DNA of 64,000 nucleotides from Bacteroidaceae bacterium. Lineage in GTDB: Bacteria > Bacteroidota > Bacteroidia > Bacteroidales > Bacteroidaceae. Shown in pieces: positions 15,756-24,563 of this stretch. Location of the stretch: contig JAFYOS010000017.1 of the NCBI GenBank assembly GCA_017560125.1, positions 1 to 64,000 of the forward strand, read 5' to 3'. The notes beneath the pieces are model-generated. The model was not told where the DNA came from. It did no database searches and saw only the letters and a list, made by a program, of their open reading frames with translations. Both the position numbers and the translations under genes were made by a program. The first letter of the stretch is position 1, and each line of letters begins with the position of its first letter.

Positions 15756-17321
15756 TTATATTGTTTGATTGTTAAACAAATCTATGGTTACACGTTTAGC
15801 TAACCATACTTCTTGAGGCAACATCCTCAATCCATTAATGACAAGCGTTTTGCTTGATTCACTTGAAGTTGATGCGCTTCCCCTCATGAAGACATCATAG
15901 TCGGCCTCTTTGGGGAAATTAGGAGCTTCTTTTTGAGTTCCTGATTTTGGATTGATTATAGGCGAACCATCAGCACGGTATTCTTTCACAATCTTCAGCC
16001 CATTATCTTTTACAAGTGAACGTACGTCTTCCCAAAACCTTCTCACGCTTGTTTCGATAAAGTTGTCAGTAAAATACACACGCTTAAAACCAACAAACTT
16101 AATACTTTCAGGACTCTTAATCTTGGAATCCGTATACTGATAAGCCATAAACAAGAATTGATGTTCTGCAAAGTAATCACGCAAAAAGGACTCATCAAAA
16201 TGTTCTTCATTTATCCATTCCTCAAAGTTTGGAGTAAACATCTTCATCGATTCCTTAGGAACGCCTTTGCTATTCAGAGGAAGGCTCTTGGCAATCAAAC
16301 CAATCTTTGCAAAATCCTCAATAGCATTCAACGACTTTGCTTTACTACCGAACATCTTGAGTACGACTAATTCCGCAAAGTTCTTATCTGTCATATAGTG
16401 AGATGTACCTTCTTTTGCCTTATCAGACCTCAAAGACACACCCAACCAATCGGCGATTTCTGCAAATGTCTTACCTCCATACATTGAGGTCAATTGCTTG
16501 CACTTCTCGTCGATATCTGAATACTTTGTAATAGGGGAAGCTAACTTTTCTAAATGTCTATTTGAAAAATACTGGTCAGCAATAATCGTCGCAAACGAGC
16601 GCTTCAAGCGGAAACGAGGGCTATGCGGAAACTTTGGAGCAGTATCAATCAACATCAATTGGCTACGGAGTTCGCTCGACAGACGAGGATATTGTGCATC
16701 ACGCTCCTTCTGTGTACTATACTCACGATGTATAACTATGAGAAAATCGCGTACAATCAGCCAATCTTGCTTCAGACGGAGTTTGTCATCTGCACTGAAT
16801 TCATAAAACTGAAATCCTAATACAGGGAAATTCTTATACCCATCCAATGCCACAGTTGTGGAAGAATTGTACCAATAGTACACCCATAACATATGAGCCA
16901 ACTTATGCCAAAAATTCGATGTTTCGAACTCCTCATTGATGATTACTGGAATAGACACCGCGGTAATGCTGACAGGTTCTTTACACTCATACACATAAGG
17001 CGAATCCTGTTTCTTAGGCTTAATCACGCCTGTTGTTTTCAACTCTACACGCACTCCATCAACCATTATATCGGGTTCTTGCTTGCAATCCTTATGACAA
17101 CCTAATACAGAAACCTCTATTACATCGCCGGCAATACCTGTAACCTTTGTATGACCTGCATGACTAGCGAACTGTCCTGAGGCATCTACCTCAAGTAGTG
17201 TCTTACCTATTGCAGCTGAAAGTAACTTCTCAACCCTTTCGCGTGTAAACACACGATTTGAAGGAGTATCAATTGGGATTTCGTTGGTCACTCTCAAATC
17301 TTGTATAGTATCGTTCTCCAT
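15756..17321 (-). CDS. Type II restriction endonuclease, Sau3AI/MutH family
   Basis: A 521-residue nuclease, the size of Sau3AI, with an N-terminal MutH-like catalytic domain and a C-terminal DNA-binding (allosteric) domain. The catalytic core is visible as GKTLLEVD near residue 39, AGDVIEVSVLGC near 64, then PDI (Asp84) followed by VELKTTGV with Glu93 and Lys95, the D-(x)n-ExK signature. Sau3AI cuts GATC. The nuclease gene comes first and the methylase second, with no controller gene visible. The pair is AT-rich compared with its flanks. Confidence 0.87.
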   Translation of the reverse strand: MENDTIQDLRVTNEIPIDTPSNRVFTRERVEKLLSAAIGKTLLEVDASGQFASHAGHTKVTGIAGDVIEVSVLGCHKDCKQEPDIMVDGVRVELKTTGVIKPKKQDSPYVYECKEPVSITAVSIPVIINEEFETSNFWHKLAHMLWVYYWYNSSTTVALDGYKNFPVLGFQFYEFSADDKLRLKQDWLIVRDFLIVIHREYSTQKERDAQYPRLSSELRSQLMLIDTAPKFPHSPRFRLKRSFATIIADQYFSNRHLEKLASPITKYSDIDEKCKQLTSMYGGKTFAEIADWLGVSLRSDKAKEGTSHYMTDKNFAELVVLKMFGSKAKSLNAIEDFAKIGLIAKSLPLNSKGVPKESMKMFTPNFEEWINEEHFDESFLRDYFAEHQFLFMAYQYTDSKIKSPESIKFVGFKRVYFTDNFIETSVRRFWEDVRSLVKDNGLKIVKEYRADGSPIINPKSGTQKEAPNFPKEADYDVFMRGSASTSSESSKTLVINGLRMLPQEVWLAKRVTIDLFNNQTI

Positions 17322-17344
17322 ATCGTCGTGTGTCTTATATTCTG

Positions 17345-17377
17345 CAAATGTACAAAATCCCCACCATAAAAGGCAAA
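17345..17377 (-). promoter_or_regulatory. Promoter of the restriction-modification operon
   Basis: Read on the minus strand: TTTG, a 21-base spacer and TACATTTG, a full Bacteroidota consensus. The -7 box lies 23 bases before the nuclease start, so the 5' leader is very short. Confidence 0.72.
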
Positions 17378-17430
17378 TTTTCTAGGAAGTTAAAATTGAT
17401 ACCTTTGGACAAATGGTAAATAGTTACGTG

Positions 17431-17458
17431 ATTCAACAAACTATGAGGTTTGTTGAAT
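17431..17458. repeat. Intergenic inverted repeat
   Basis: ATTCAACAAAC and GTTTGTTGAAT form a perfect 11-bp stem with loop TATGAG upstream of the restriction-modification promoter. It may be an operator or a remnant of insertion; no T tract follows on the minus strand. Confidence 0.45.
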
Positions 17459-17549
17459 TTGATTTTCAATTCCAGTTTGCTGTTTTGGTGGTATGACTTG
17501 CAAACGCTGTATCACTTTCACGCAAGATGTTTCACCTTACCATCAAAAA

Positions 17550-17579
17550 AATCCACCTCTTTGCATGAAGAGGTGGATT
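17550..17579 (-). terminator. Rho-independent terminator of the tatA/DUF1080 operon
   Basis: A perfect 12-bp stem (AATCCACCTCTT / AAGAGGTGGATT, 6-base loop) followed on the minus strand by TTTTT, 23 bases after the TIM-barrel gene. Confidence 0.9.
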
Positions 17580-17602
17580 CCCTTATAATTAGTATGTATT
17601 AT

Positions 17603-18490
17603 TTACTTACCATATGTCGCAGGAACGAAGGCTGCATCCAACAGGTAGTTGATGCTCACCTTTGCGCCGTCCATTGTGGTGCCTTTGCAACCTTCAATCT
17701 CCACGATGATGTCCTGAACGCCGGCGGTAGCTACGTTCTTGAAGATGGCGTCGAAGCCCACCATGCCGCTCTGGCCCACCTCGCGATGGTCTTTCACGTG
17801 CAGAAGCGCGAAGCGTCCGGGGTATTTCTCGAAGAACTCCACGGGCGATTTCTTGCCCATTACAGTCCAGTAGAGGTCGAGCTCATAGAATACCAATTCG
17901 GGGTCTGTGTTCTCTATCATGTACTCGAGCATCACGCGGTTCTCTACGTTTACCATCTCGTGTGAGTGGTTGTGGTAGCCATATTTCAAGCCGGCAGCGT
18001 TACACAATTTGCCAATCTCGTTGAAATAGTCGCAAGTAACCTTCAGCTCCTTGAGTGTAGCGGGACGGTTCAACCAGGGGTTAACGATGTATTTCATGCC
18101 AGCAGCCTTGTGGTCGGCGATAGCCTGTGCCCACCATTTGAGGCCTTCGCTGAAGTCGCCCGACTCAATCTCCTCGGCTGTCAGGTTTCTGTTGCAGTGC
18201 GAAGAAATTACCTTTATGCCATATTTCTCGGCTGTAGCCTTGAAATCCTCGGGCGCGTAGCCATAGAACTTGCCGCCGCCATATCCGGCTGCTTCTATTC
18301 CGGTGTAACCCATCTCGGCGAGTCCTTTGAAGATGGCGTCAAGGTTGTTGCCCGATCTTGCAATGGTGTCGCGGATAGAGTAGAGCTGTATAGATATTTC
18401 CTTTTTGGGTGCCGATGCCTTTTGGGCTGTTGTGCACGATGTGAATATTGCGCCGATGAGCAACAGGGCGCAGATGATGTTGCGTGTCAT
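17603..18490 (-). CDS. Sugar phosphate isomerase/epimerase-like TIM-barrel lipoprotein
   Basis: A 295-residue member of the xylose isomerase-like (AP endonuclease 2) TIM-barrel superfamily. Starting at MTRNIICALL gives a clean lipoprotein signal with Cys19 (IFTSC), so it acts on the periplasmic side. Likely metal-binding residues occur in ISSHCNRN, KYGYHNHSHEM, YELDLYWTVMG, LLHVKDHRE and the final IIVEIEG. It is the last gene after a DUF1080 lipoprotein and a Tat-exported Gfo/Idh/MocA protein. In the glycoside-oxidation route described for Bacteroides thetaiotaomicron (as I recall it), TIM-barrel proteins of this type act on the keto-sugar product. The role here is inference. Confidence 0.85.
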   Translation of the reverse strand: MTRNIICALLLIGAIFTSCTTAQKASAPKKEISIQLYSIRDTIARSGNNLDAIFKGLAEMGYTGIEAAGYGGGKFYGYAPEDFKATAEKYGIKVISSHCNRNLTAEEIESGDFSEGLKWWAQAIADHKAAGMKYIVNPWLNRPATLKELKVTCDYFNEIGKLCNAAGLKYGYHNHSHEMVNVENRVMLEYMIENTDPELVFYELDLYWTVMGKKSPVEFFEKYPGRFALLHVKDHREVGQSGMVGFDAIFKNVATAGVQDIIVEIEGCKGTTMDGAKVSINYLLDAAFVPATYGK

Positions 18491-18512
18491 TGTTTTGATC
18501 TCTCTATTTACA

Positions 18513-18550
18513 TAATTCGTTGGCAAACACGGATGCTTGCCAACGAATTA
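18513..18550 (-). repeat. Intercistronic hairpin
   Basis: TAATTCGTTGGCAA and TTGCCAACGAATTA form a perfect 14-bp stem around a 10-base loop. It lies between the DUF1080 and TIM-barrel genes and lacks a T tract, so it may tune mRNA stability or partial termination. Confidence 0.6.
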
Positions 18551-18569
18551 CACTATTCAACATTTTTTA

Positions 18570-19340
18570 TTATTCAAGAATCTTAACCTTGATGTTGCGG
18601 AACCATACATCGTCGCCGTGATCCTGGAAACCGATGTAACCCTCGCGTGCCTCGCCACCGCAGTTGTTAAGAAGTGCGAATGCATCGGGCCAACGCTCCT
18701 CAGAGAACTTAGATGCCTGAAGCATCTCTGTCCATTGGGGTGTCCACAAGTGGTACTCTACAACAGCCTCGTCGTTCTGATAGTGAACTACAGTGCCTTT
18801 GTAAACCATGATCTTAACCTTGTTCCACTCGCCAGCGGGCTTAGAGTTCTGGGGCTTAGCGGGAATCATGTCGTAGAGTGAAGATGACTGGCGGTTGCCG
18901 TCCTTACCCAATTTAGCATCGGGGTGGTTCTCGTTGTCAAGTACCTGGCACTCAGGTGCTGAAATGTAGATGGGTTTGCCGGGGAGCTCCTGTGCAAGAT
19001 AGAAGATACCAGAGTTACCACCCTTAGAGATCTTCCACTCGAGCTCGAGCTCGAAGTTTTTGAACTTCTGTGCAGCGAAGATGATGTCGCCGCCCTCGCC
19101 TGTCTGTGCCTCACCGCCACCTGAACCTGAGAATTTCAGGCAACCGTCCTCGATTGTCCAGCGTGAAGGAACGTGGTCTTTGTTATAACCTCTCCAACCG
19201 TCGAGGCTTGTACCGTCGAACAATACGATTGTGTTAGCGTCGTTGTCTGCTGCAGCCTGACCTGCTTTCTGTGAACCGCCGCATGATGCGATGATAGCGC
19301 ATGCCATAGCGCATGCTACTGTTTTGAATATTTTTTTCAT
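18570..19340 (-). CDS. DUF1080 (3-keto-glycoside hydrolase/lyase-like) lipoprotein
   Basis: A 256-residue lipoprotein with signal peptide and Cys20 (IIASC). The DUF1080 fold is seen from TIVLFDGTSLDGWRGY through FELELEWKISKGGNSGIFYL, APECQVLDN, PAGEWNKVKIMVYKG, and the closing GYIGFQDHGDDVWFRNIKVK. The two elements GNSGIFY and PECQVLDN are typical of family enzymes acting on 3-keto-glycosides. It follows an exported Gfo/Idh/MocA protein by 69 bases and precedes a TIM-barrel lipoprotein, an order that suggests oxidation at C3, cleavage, and processing of the product on the periplasmic side. Confidence 0.9.
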   Translation of the reverse strand: MKKIFKTVACAMACAIIASCGGSQKAGQAAADNDANTIVLFDGTSLDGWRGYNKDHVPSRWTIEDGCLKFSGSGGGEAQTGEGGDIIFAAQKFKNFELELEWKISKGGNSGIFYLAQELPGKPIYISAPECQVLDNENHPDAKLGKDGNRQSSSLYDMIPAKPQNSKPAGEWNKVKIMVYKGTVVHYQNDEAVVEYHLWTPQWTEMLQASKFSEERWPDAFALLNNCGGEAREGYIGFQDHGDDVWFRNIKVKILE

Positions 19341-19361
19341 TGTGTGTTGTATTAAATTTAT

Positions 19362-19392
19362 GCACTCTCCTACCCGTGGGGCAGGAGAGTGC
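19362..19392 (-). repeat. Intercistronic hairpin
   Basis: GCACTCTCCT and AGGAGAGTGC form a perfect 10-bp stem, with an inner CCC/GGG pairing, between the oxidoreductase and DUF1080 genes. No T tract follows, so it is probably an mRNA-processing or stability element. Confidence 0.55.
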
Positions 19393-19409
19393 TGTTAATA
19401 TGTTTCTAA

Positions 19410-20891
19410 TTAGAACTTGGGCATGTCGGGCAACTTCCAACCATCGCGGTAGGTGTGCTTGATGAGCTCCTGTGCAAATTCGTTTGCGTTAACAGGCTCT
19501 GTCCATGTCTTGTTGAATGTGGGGTGACCATCCTTGATGCTGAAACCGTCCTTGATGATTGAGCGGATTGTTGCATCCTCGGGGATGTTTGTGAAGCGCA
19601 TGTTCTCGCCGTCCCACTCGAGTACGCGGTTGAGTGACTGCAAACGTACTGCGAGTACACCCATAACAACCATTTCGTTGAAGGGACCTGCTACTGAGAA
19701 ATCCGACTCAGAGAGTACGCGGTTTTCGGGGCTCTCTTTACATGCACGAATCCAATCCTGCTGGTGCTTGTTCTCGCCCTTAATTTCGCGGCATACCTTG
19801 GGAGCGTTGGGCACGCGACCTGATACCAAGTAGGGGTTACGTCCGTAGCAACCGCAGATAAGAGTGTCTTTTGTACCGTAGAAGATAGCTGCACCACCTG
19901 CGTCGTTGAGGTTCTTGCCGGGAGCAAGGCCTGCGGGACGCTCGGGGAGAAGACCACCATCGTACCAATATACATCAACCTCGGGCATTGCAACCTTAGG
20001 CATGTTGTCGCGCTGGGGGAATGTATAGTGTACAAACTGTGCGTTGGGAGCAGACTCGTTGAGCAACATTGTTGAGCTACCCTCTACCTTTGTGGGGTAT
20101 TTAAGGTTCAAGCCCTTGAATACGGGGTGCAAGATGTGGCAAGCCATATCTCCGAGAGCACCTGTACCGAAGTCCCACCATCCACGCCAGTTCCAGGGAG
20201 TGTAGATTGAGTTGTAAGGACGCTCCTTGGCCGGGCCGATGAAGAGATCCCAATCCATTGTAGAGGGGACTTTCTCTCTCTTCTCGGGACGCTCAAGGCC
20301 CTGGGGCCAGATAGGACGGTCGGTGAATGTGTCAACGCGCTTGATCTCGCCGATCTCGCCGTTCCAGATCCACTCGCACACTTTGCGTACACCTTCGTCC
20401 GATGCACCCTGGTTACCCATCTGTGTAGCTACTTTGTATTTCTTTGCAAGGTTTGTCAGCAAACGTGACTCGTAAACTGAGTGTGTAAGGGGCTTCTCGC
20501 AATATACGTGCTTGCCTGCTACGATAGCCTCGGCAGCGATGATTGCGTGAGTGTGGTCGGCTGTTGCTACCATTACGGCATCAGCATCCTTCAACATCTC
20601 ATCGTACATCTTGCGATAGTCCTTGTATCTTTTAGCGTTGGGATAACGGTCGAATACGCCTTTAGCGTACTTCCAGTCGATATCGCAAAGACCGATAATG
20701 TTCTCAGTCTCGAGACCACGAAGCACTGATGCACCACGTCCGCCGACTCCGACACCTAAAATATTAAGTTTATCACTGGGAGCTGTATGTCCGAAATCTT
20801 TACCCAATACGGTATTAGGTACTACTGCAAGACCGATAGCTGCAGCTGCACCGTTCTGAAGGAACTTCCTTCTTGACATTCCGTTTGACAT
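19410..20891 (-). CDS. Tat-exported Gfo/Idh/MocA oxidoreductase
   Basis: A 493-residue NAD(P)-dependent oxidoreductase with a Tat signal (SRRKFLQNGAAAAIGLAVVPNTVLG), so it is folded with cofactor before export. The Rossmann motif GVGVGGRG is at residues 46-53 and the conserved EKP is at 132-134 (YCEKPLTHS); GNQGASDEG and HILHPVFKGL match the substrate domain. The closest relatives are the glycosyl-hydrolase-family-109-like or 3-keto-forming oxidoreductases of Bacteroidota. Residue ALGDMACH near the middle fits the bacterial-inositol/glycoside oxidising clade. It is 41 bases after tatA. How the periplasmic cofactor is reoxidised is not shown by the sequence. Confidence 0.92.
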   Translation of the reverse strand: MSNGMSRRKFLQNGAAAAIGLAVVPNTVLGKDFGHTAPSDKLNILGVGVGGRGASVLRGLETENIIGLCDIDWKYAKGVFDRYPNAKRYKDYRKMYDEMLKDADAVMVATADHTHAIIAAEAIVAGKHVYCEKPLTHSVYESRLLTNLAKKYKVATQMGNQGASDEGVRKVCEWIWNGEIGEIKRVDTFTDRPIWPQGLERPEKREKVPSTMDWDLFIGPAKERPYNSIYTPWNWRGWWDFGTGALGDMACHILHPVFKGLNLKYPTKVEGSSTMLLNESAPNAQFVHYTFPQRDNMPKVAMPEVDVYWYDGGLLPERPAGLAPGKNLNDAGGAAIFYGTKDTLICGCYGRNPYLVSGRVPNAPKVCREIKGENKHQQDWIRACKESPENRVLSESDFSVAGPFNEMVVMGVLAVRLQSLNRVLEWDGENMRFTNIPEDATIRSIIKDGFSIKDGHPTFNKTWTEPVNANEFAQELIKHTYRDGWKLPDMPKF

Positions 20892-20932
20892 AGTAAATTA
20901 TTTTTTGGGGTTTGTAATATTGTTGTTATTTT

Positions 20933-21127
20933 TTATTTGTTCTCTTTGTCGCAATTTTCGATATCATCTTCTATGTCTTTCATGCCCTTCTTGAAGCTTT
21001 TTACGCCCTTGCCAAGGCCCTGCATGAGTTCGGGAATTTTCTTACCACCGAAAAGAAGAAGTATGATGATGGCGATGATGATAATCTCTGTACCGCCGAT
21101 GTTACCTAAAAAAAGTAAGTTGCTCAT
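20933..21127 (-). CDS. tatA: Sec-independent translocase protein TatA
   Basis: The pore-forming subunit of the Tat system, 64 residues. A short N-terminal membrane helix ([24 protein letters not shown]) with the conserved [16 protein letters not shown] is followed by an amphipathic helix and an acidic tail, as in TatA/E. It is the first gene of an operon whose next gene encodes a Tat substrate, and lies about 8 kb from tatC. Confidence 0.94.
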   Translation of the reverse strand: MSNLLFLGNIGGTEIIIIAIIILLLFGGKKIPELMQGLGKGVKSFKKGMKDIEDDIENCDKENK

Positions 21128-21368
21128 TGTGTGTATCTGTTATTTTTATGTTAGTTCTTGTCTATCAAGCAGCCCGCAGTCCTCTGTACTCTGCGGAGTG
21201 TTTCATGTCGGCTAAGTTACTGAATATTTTTATAAATACAAAAAAATATACAATGTGTGAAAGATTTTTTTTGAAATTTCTCTTTCACTGCTCTTGTAAT
21301 GCCCCGGCGTTTACAGTAATTTATACAAATTAGAGCTTTTGGTATGGCGGGGGTAAGTGCCGAATGTG

Positions 21369-23249
21369 TCAGGCGAGTTCGCTCAGCTCGAGCCAGCGCA
21401 TACCCTTCTCGTCGAGCATGTCGATGAGCTCGGCCACGCGCATCGATGTCTTCAGCAGCGTGTCGTTGTCCAATGTGCCACTGCTCATCTCCTCCTCGAG
21501 GCGTTTTTTCTCCTCTTCGAGCATGGGGATTTCCTTCTCGAGCTCTTCGAATTCGCGCTTCTCCTTGAACGTCATTTTGCGCTTGTCGTTGCTCTGCTGG
21601 CGCTTCTCCTTTGTTTCGGCGGCAGGCTTGCTCTTGCTTGCCGACTGGGTAGCCTTGGCCGCTGAGGCCTTTTCCTCCTCGCGCCAATCGCGATAGTCGG
21701 TGTAGTTGCCAGGGAAATCCTTTATGTCGCCACCGCCACGGAATACGAATATATGATCCACCACCTTATCCATGAAATAGCGGTCGTGGCTCACCACGAT
21801 GACGCATCCCTTGAAGTCGGCAAGATACTCTTCGAGCACCTGCAGTGTGTCTATATCGAGGTCGTTGGTGGGCTCGTCGAGCACCAGGAAATTGGGCGAC
21901 GACATCAGCACCGTACACAGGTACAGACGGCGTCGTTCGCCTCCGCTGAGCTTGTACACGAAGTCGTGCTGCTTCGATGGCGAGAATAGGAAATGTTGCA
22001 GGAACTGCGACGCTGTCAACGACTTACCGCCCACGTTTATCACCTCGGCGATGTCCTTTACGGCATCAATCACTTTCATGCTTTCGTCGAATTGCATGCC
22101 GTCCTGGCTGTAGTAGCCCCATTTCACCGTTTCGCCCACCTCTATGGTGCCGCTGTCCTGTTCCACGCGACCGAGCAACATCTTTATGAATGTGGATTTG
22201 CCGGTGCCGTTGTTGCCCACGATGCCCAGTTTCTCGTATCGTGCGAAATTGTAATAGAAATCCTTGGTTATCACCCTGTCGCCGAATGCCTTGTTCAGTG
22301 CGCGCATTTCGAAAATCTTCTTGCCTATGTAGCGGGCGTTGTTTCCGAGTGTTACCGATGCTTCGCGGCGCAGGGCGGCAGCCTTCTCCTCCAGTTTGTA
22401 GAAGGCGTCTATGCGATATTTGGCCTTTGTGGCGCGTGCCTGCGGTTGGCGGCGCATCCAGTCGAGCTCCTTGCGCATGAGGTTGCGTGCTCGCGCAGCC
22501 TCGGCCTCGGCGTTCTCGAGCCTCTCATCGCGCTTGCGCAGAAAATAGCTGTAGTTGCCCTTGTAGCGATATATGCGGTTGTCGTCAATCTCTATTATCT
22601 CGTTGCATACCCTGTCGAGGAAGTAGCGGTCGTGGGTGACCATCAGCAGGCTGCAATTGAGGCGTGCGAGATACTCCTCGAGCCATTCCACCATCTCCAT
22701 GTCGAGGTGGTTGGTGGGCTCGTCGAGAATCATCAGGTCGGGCTCCTCCAGAAGTACCGAGGCCAGCGCCACACGCTTCATCTGACCACCCGACAGGGTT
22801 TCCACCCTCTGCTCGAAATCGTTAATCTTCAGCTGCGACAGCACCTGCTTCACCTTGGTTTCGAAATCCCATGCCGACAGGCGCTCCATCTCCTCCATGG
22901 CGTCGTGTAGTTCGCGGTCGTCGCCCGAAGCGAGCGCTCTTTCGTAGCGCGATATTGCACCGGCCTTGTCGCTATTGCGTTGCAGGCAGGCGTCGAGCAC
23001 TTTGGTACCTGGTGCGAAGAGAGGCTCCTGTTCCAGGTAGCCCACCTTTACATCCTTGCGAAAGACTATAGAGCCCGAGTCGTAGTTCTCGCCTCCGGCC
23101 ACTATTTTCAGTAGGGTGCTTTTGCCCTTGCCGTTGCGGGCTATGAGCCCTATCCTTTGTCGCTCCTCGATGGAGAATGATATATTTTCGAACAGTGTGA
23201 GAGCACCGAAGCTTTTCGTCAGTCCCTCTACTTGCAAATCTATTGCCAT
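21369..23249 (-). CDS. uup: ABC-F family ATPase, Uup-like
   Basis: A soluble protein of 626 residues with two ABC domains and no membrane part. Domain 1 has Walker A ARNGKGKST (37-45, unusual for its Arg and Lys), LSGGQMKR and LMILDEPTNHLD; domain 2 has GNNGTGKST, LSGGERRR and FLVLDEPTNDLD. A charged linker joins them, and a C-terminal coiled coil (about residues 530-620, ending DEKGMRWLELSEL) matches Uup rather than EttA. Uup proteins act on ribosomes or branched DNA. It appears to be transcribed alone. Confidence 0.92.
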   Translation of the reverse strand: MAIDLQVEGLTKSFGALTLFENISFSIEERQRIGLIARNGKGKSTLLKIVAGGENYDSGSIVFRKDVKVGYLEQEPLFAPGTKVLDACLQRNSDKAGAISRYERALASGDDRELHDAMEEMERLSAWDFETKVKQVLSQLKINDFEQRVETLSGGQMKRVALASVLLEEPDLMILDEPTNHLDMEMVEWLEEYLARLNCSLLMVTHDRYFLDRVCNEIIEIDDNRIYRYKGNYSYFLRKRDERLENAEAEAARARNLMRKELDWMRRQPQARATKAKYRIDAFYKLEEKAAALRREASVTLGNNARYIGKKIFEMRALNKAFGDRVITKDFYYNFARYEKLGIVGNNGTGKSTFIKMLLGRVEQDSGTIEVGETVKWGYYSQDGMQFDESMKVIDAVKDIAEVINVGGKSLTASQFLQHFLFSPSKQHDFVYKLSGGERRRLYLCTVLMSSPNFLVLDEPTNDLDIDTLQVLEEYLADFKGCVIVVSHDRYFMDKVVDHIFVFRGGGDIKDFPGNYTDYRDWREEEKASAAKATQSASKSKPAAETKEKRQQSNDKRKMTFKEKREFEELEKEIPMLEEEKKRLEEEMSSGTLDNDTLLKTSMRVAELIDMLDEKGMRWLELSELA

Positions 23250-23339
23250 GTGATATGTTTTAGCGTCTGCGAAGATATAAAAAAGATTAGAATTTTACAC
23301 GGGGTAGAGCGATGATTATCCCGTTGCCTATATATAATA

Positions 23340-23371
23340 AATAAGGTAGCCCAGTGCAGAGCTACCTTATT
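23340..23371 (-). terminator. Rho-independent terminator of the ROK kinase gene
   Basis: AATAAGGTAGC and GCTACCTTATT form an 11-bp stem, then a T-rich stretch on the minus strand, 23 bases after the kinase stop. Confidence 0.82.
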
Positions 23372-23394
23372 TTGCCTATCGGTATTAAAATCTG

Positions 23395-24360
23395 TTATTC
23401 CCAAGCCAATGCACTTGCACCAAGGATAGCCGCATCGGAATCCTTCAGCTGCGAAATAAGTATCTGTGCCTTGCCTTTGAAAATGGGCATCACGTTCTTA
23501 TCAACAGCCTTCTTCACGGGGTCGAGAATGTATTTGCCCGATTTTGTAAGACCGCCGAAGAGGACGATAGCCTCGGGGCTCGAGAACTTGATGAAATCGG
23601 CCAAAGCCTCGCCAAGCATAGTACCAGTCTGCTTGAATATCTCCTTGGCAATCTTGTCGCCCTTCTTTGCAGCAAGGAATACATCCTTCGATGTGATATT
23701 CTTCATGCCACGCAATGTGCTGGGTGTCTTGTCCTTCTTCAGTATCTCCTTGGCTGTGCGTGCAACGCCTGTAGCCGAGCAGTACGCCTCGAGACAACCG
23801 GTCTGACCACATCCGCACTTACGTCCCTCTTTGCCGCGTACCATGGTAACGTGGCCCAGCTCACCAGCGAAGCCGTCGCAACCATAAACAAGCTGTCCGT
23901 TGATGACGATACCGCTACCAACGCCTGTACCCAATGTGATGACGATGAAGTTCTTCATGCCTTTGGCTGCACCATATTTCATCTCGCCGATAGCTGCTGC
24001 ATTGGCATCGTTGGTCGCGAATACGGGAACGCCCGCCTTCTCCGAGAATACTTTGCACAGCTCGAGTACGCCTTTCCAAGGAAGGTTGGGAGCGTTCTCT
24101 ATGGTACCTGCGTAGTAGTTGGCGTTGGGAGCACCGATGCCGATACCGCGAATGCGGCCTTCGGCGCCTACCTCCTTCACCAAGCGTTGAACTACGCCGT
24201 TCATTGCATCAACGAAATCGTTGAAATCACTATATTGCGGGGTTGCTATGCTCTCGTCACGTGCAAGGATTTCGCCATTGGCATCCACTATTCCGATTTT
24301 TGTACCTGTACCGCCGACGTCGATGCCGACAACAAGATTTTTTTCAGTCTCTGTAGTCAT
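23395..24360 (-). CDS. ROK-family sugar kinase, probably glucokinase
   Basis: Phosphorylates glucose or a related hexose in the cytoplasm; 321 residues. The phosphate loop GIDVGGTGTKIGIVD is at the N-terminus, then GIGIGAPN, NDANAAAIGE (catalytic Asp), LGTGVGSGIVINGQL and the ROK signature ELGHVTM followed by the zinc-binding CGCGQTGCLEAYCS. No DNA-binding domain is present, so it is a kinase rather than a ROK repressor. It lies between the two oxidative glycoside modules and could phosphorylate sugars they release, though no operon link is shown. Confidence 0.9.
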   Translation of the reverse strand: MTTETEKNLVVGIDVGGTGTKIGIVDANGEILARDESIATPQYSDFNDFVDAMNGVVQRLVKEVGAEGRIRGIGIGAPNANYYAGTIENAPNLPWKGVLELCKVFSEKAGVPVFATNDANAAAIGEMKYGAAKGMKNFIVITLGTGVGSGIVINGQLVYGCDGFAGELGHVTMVRGKEGRKCGCGQTGCLEAYCSATGVARTAKEILKKDKTPSTLRGMKNITSKDVFLAAKKGDKIAKEIFKQTGTMLGEALADFIKFSSPEAIVLFGGLTKSGKYILDPVKKAVDKNVMPIFKGKAQILISQLKDSDAAILGASALAWE

Positions 24361-24431
24361 AAATACTTATTAAATTGTTTGATAATTATCGTTGCAAGGG
24401 CGGCTAACATGGTTGCAACCGCTCTACCATG

Positions 24432-24462
24432 CAAATATAATTAAAAAGCATATCAATGCAAC
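24432..24462 (-). promoter_or_regulatory. Promoter of the ROK kinase gene
   Basis: Read on the minus strand: GTTG, a 19-base spacer and TATATTTG, 71 bases before the start. The -7 box is a full match, the -33 box three of four. Confidence 0.5.
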
Positions 24463-24563
24463 ATATTTCGATAATAATAATTATCGGACAGCTCTATTGG
24501 GGTTTGATTGCTGAAAATGTGTACGTTTGGCGTGGCTGCGCCTTGTGCGCGTGCGCCTGTACC

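Noticed and set aside
21993-22910. 305-codon open frame on the plus strand
   Set aside because: It lies entirely opposite the ABC-F ATPase gene, which has complete family motifs. It is a shadow produced by GC-rich third positions.
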